Below, piece by piece: positions 5,268 through 5,831 of a stretch of 5,831 nucleotides of DNA. The position numbers were made by a program, and so were the translations under genes. How positions within the stretch are numbered: the first letter of the stretch is position 1; every line of letters begins with the position of its first letter. Location: the NCBI GenBank assembly GCA_937121005.1, contig CAKZKB010000681.1, forward strand, positions 1 to 5,831, in the 5' to 3' direction. Under the pieces are notes generated by a model. That model had not been told where the DNA came from. It searched no databases and saw only the letters and a list, made by a program, of their open reading frames with translations. The DNA comes from an uncultured cyanobacterium (GTDB lineage Bacteria > Cyanobacteriota > Cyanobacteriia > Cyanobacteriales > Geitlerinemataceae).

Positions 5268-5831
5268 CTACTCTCGATCTCGCAACAAACTTAGCTGAAA
5301 TCCCTGAGCCGAAAAGTTCTGATAACCCGGATGTAAAACAGTTAACTTCTCCTGAATTTCAGCAGGTACTGGAGAAGCGAACACCGGGAGGAAGGAGCCT
5401 TTGGAAAAAGGGCTGAGCCGGACGAACTCGCGATAGTCTTCTAAAAAAAACCGATTGGCTCGTTGGGAATTATAAACTTCATAGGTTATCTTCGCGGCGG
5501 TCTCGCGATCGGTTTTACGGCATAAAAAATCGTACATCTGCGGCGGATTCATCAACAAGTGCCCCCAAGGTGGGATGGGAGAGTTGCCAAAGTGATACTC
5601 TTCTCCAGAGGCAGACTCGATCGAGGTTAGTACGTGGCCGTTATAGCAAGACCAGATAGGGGATGCCGAGGCACAATAGCAGCCACCCACCTTAAGGGCT
5701 TGGAAAATTTTTTCAGTGGCCATGGGAATGGCGTGCAGAAAAGGTAAAGCAGCGATAGAAAAGACCAGATCGAATTGGGAAAAAAGCGGAAATGGCAGGT
5801 GTTCGATCTTGCCATTAATGACTTGATACGG
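5268..5831 (-). CDS. Class I SAM-dependent methyltransferase, C-terminal part (start beyond window)
   Basis: The frame is open from the right edge, giving 187 visible residues. The ATG at 5723 is internal, since conserved sequence continues upstream of it. Counting from the edge, G-K-I-E-H-LPF (7-14), FDLVFS (20-25) and LKVGG (46-50) are the usual post-I, strand-4 and strand-5 signatures of Methyltransf_11/25-type enzymes. The glycine-rich SAM motif I is outside the window. After the core comes HLLMNPPQMYDFL, then a YNSQRANRFFLEDYREF segment like the lid regions of methyltransferases found in glycan clusters. It probably methylates a sugar or lipid intermediate, inferred from context. The stop (5268-5270) is 17 bp from the stop of the convergent deacetylase gene, with no clear terminator between them. 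Confidence 0.85.
   Translation of the reverse strand, partial: PYQVINGKIEHLPFPLFSQFDLVFSIAALPFLHAIPMATEKIFQALKVGGCYCASASPIWSCYNGHVLTSIESASGEEYHFGNSPIPPWGHLLMNPPQMYDFLCRKTDRETAAKITYEVYNSQRANRFFLEDYREFVRLSPFSKGSFLPVFASPVPAEIQEKLTVLHPGYQNFSAQGFQLSLLRDRE

Noticed and set aside
5627..5815. 62-codon minus-strand frame with hydrophobic residues near the right edge
   Set aside because: The frame that continues off the window carries clear methyltransferase motifs; this one is its out-of-frame shadow.
1..5831. Defence system, CRISPR array, insertion sequence or non-coding RNA gene
   Set aside because: No direct-repeat array, transposase-like protein, terminal inverted repeats, nuclease/toxin motif or tRNA-like fold was seen; every gene fits glycan metabolism.

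Overview
The window looks like part of a cyanobacterial surface-glycan (exopolysaccharide, O-antigen or glycosylated-envelope) locus. The cyanobacterial assignment rests on three perfect copies of the HIP1 palindrome GCGATCGC (158-165, 175-182, 3005-3012), several one-mismatch variants, and the moderate GC content. No rRNA or other marker gene is present to fix the genus. No CRISPR array, tRNA, transposase or phage gene was seen.

Layout, left to right. (1) The 3' end of a plus-strand asparagine-synthetase-like gene (1-335). (2) A 116-bp gap between convergent genes, holding a 13-bp hairpin (392-420) and a smaller one. (3) Three minus-strand genes with short spacers, read from right to left: an FkbM-type SAM methyltransferase (3409-4329), a TPR protein fused to a phytanoyl-CoA-dioxygenase-like Fe(II)/2-oxoglutarate oxygenase (2062-3393), and a GT-B-like, capsule-synthesis-type glycosyltransferase candidate (452-2008). 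(4) A 198-bp divergent intergenic region carrying a near-consensus sigma70-type promoter for the minus operon and a weaker candidate facing the other way. (5) A plus-strand NodB-type carbohydrate deacetylase (4528-5250). (6) The C-terminal part of a minus-strand class I SAM methyltransferase (5268-5831, running off the right edge), whose stop codon lies 17 bp from the deacetylase stop.

How the genes may work together (inference): every gene fits assembly or decoration of a glycan or glycolipid. The candidate glycosyltransferase would add a sugar. The oxygenase, the two methyltransferases, the deacetylase and the amidotransferase-like protein would hydroxylate, methylate, deacetylate or amidate it. 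The most unusual unit is the three-gene operon of methyltransferase, TPR-oxygenase and glycosyltransferase under one strong promoter, a possible dedicated tailoring module whose substrate is not known. The alternating gene orientation and the AT-rich 5' half of the glycosyltransferase gene suggest stepwise assembly by gene acquisition.
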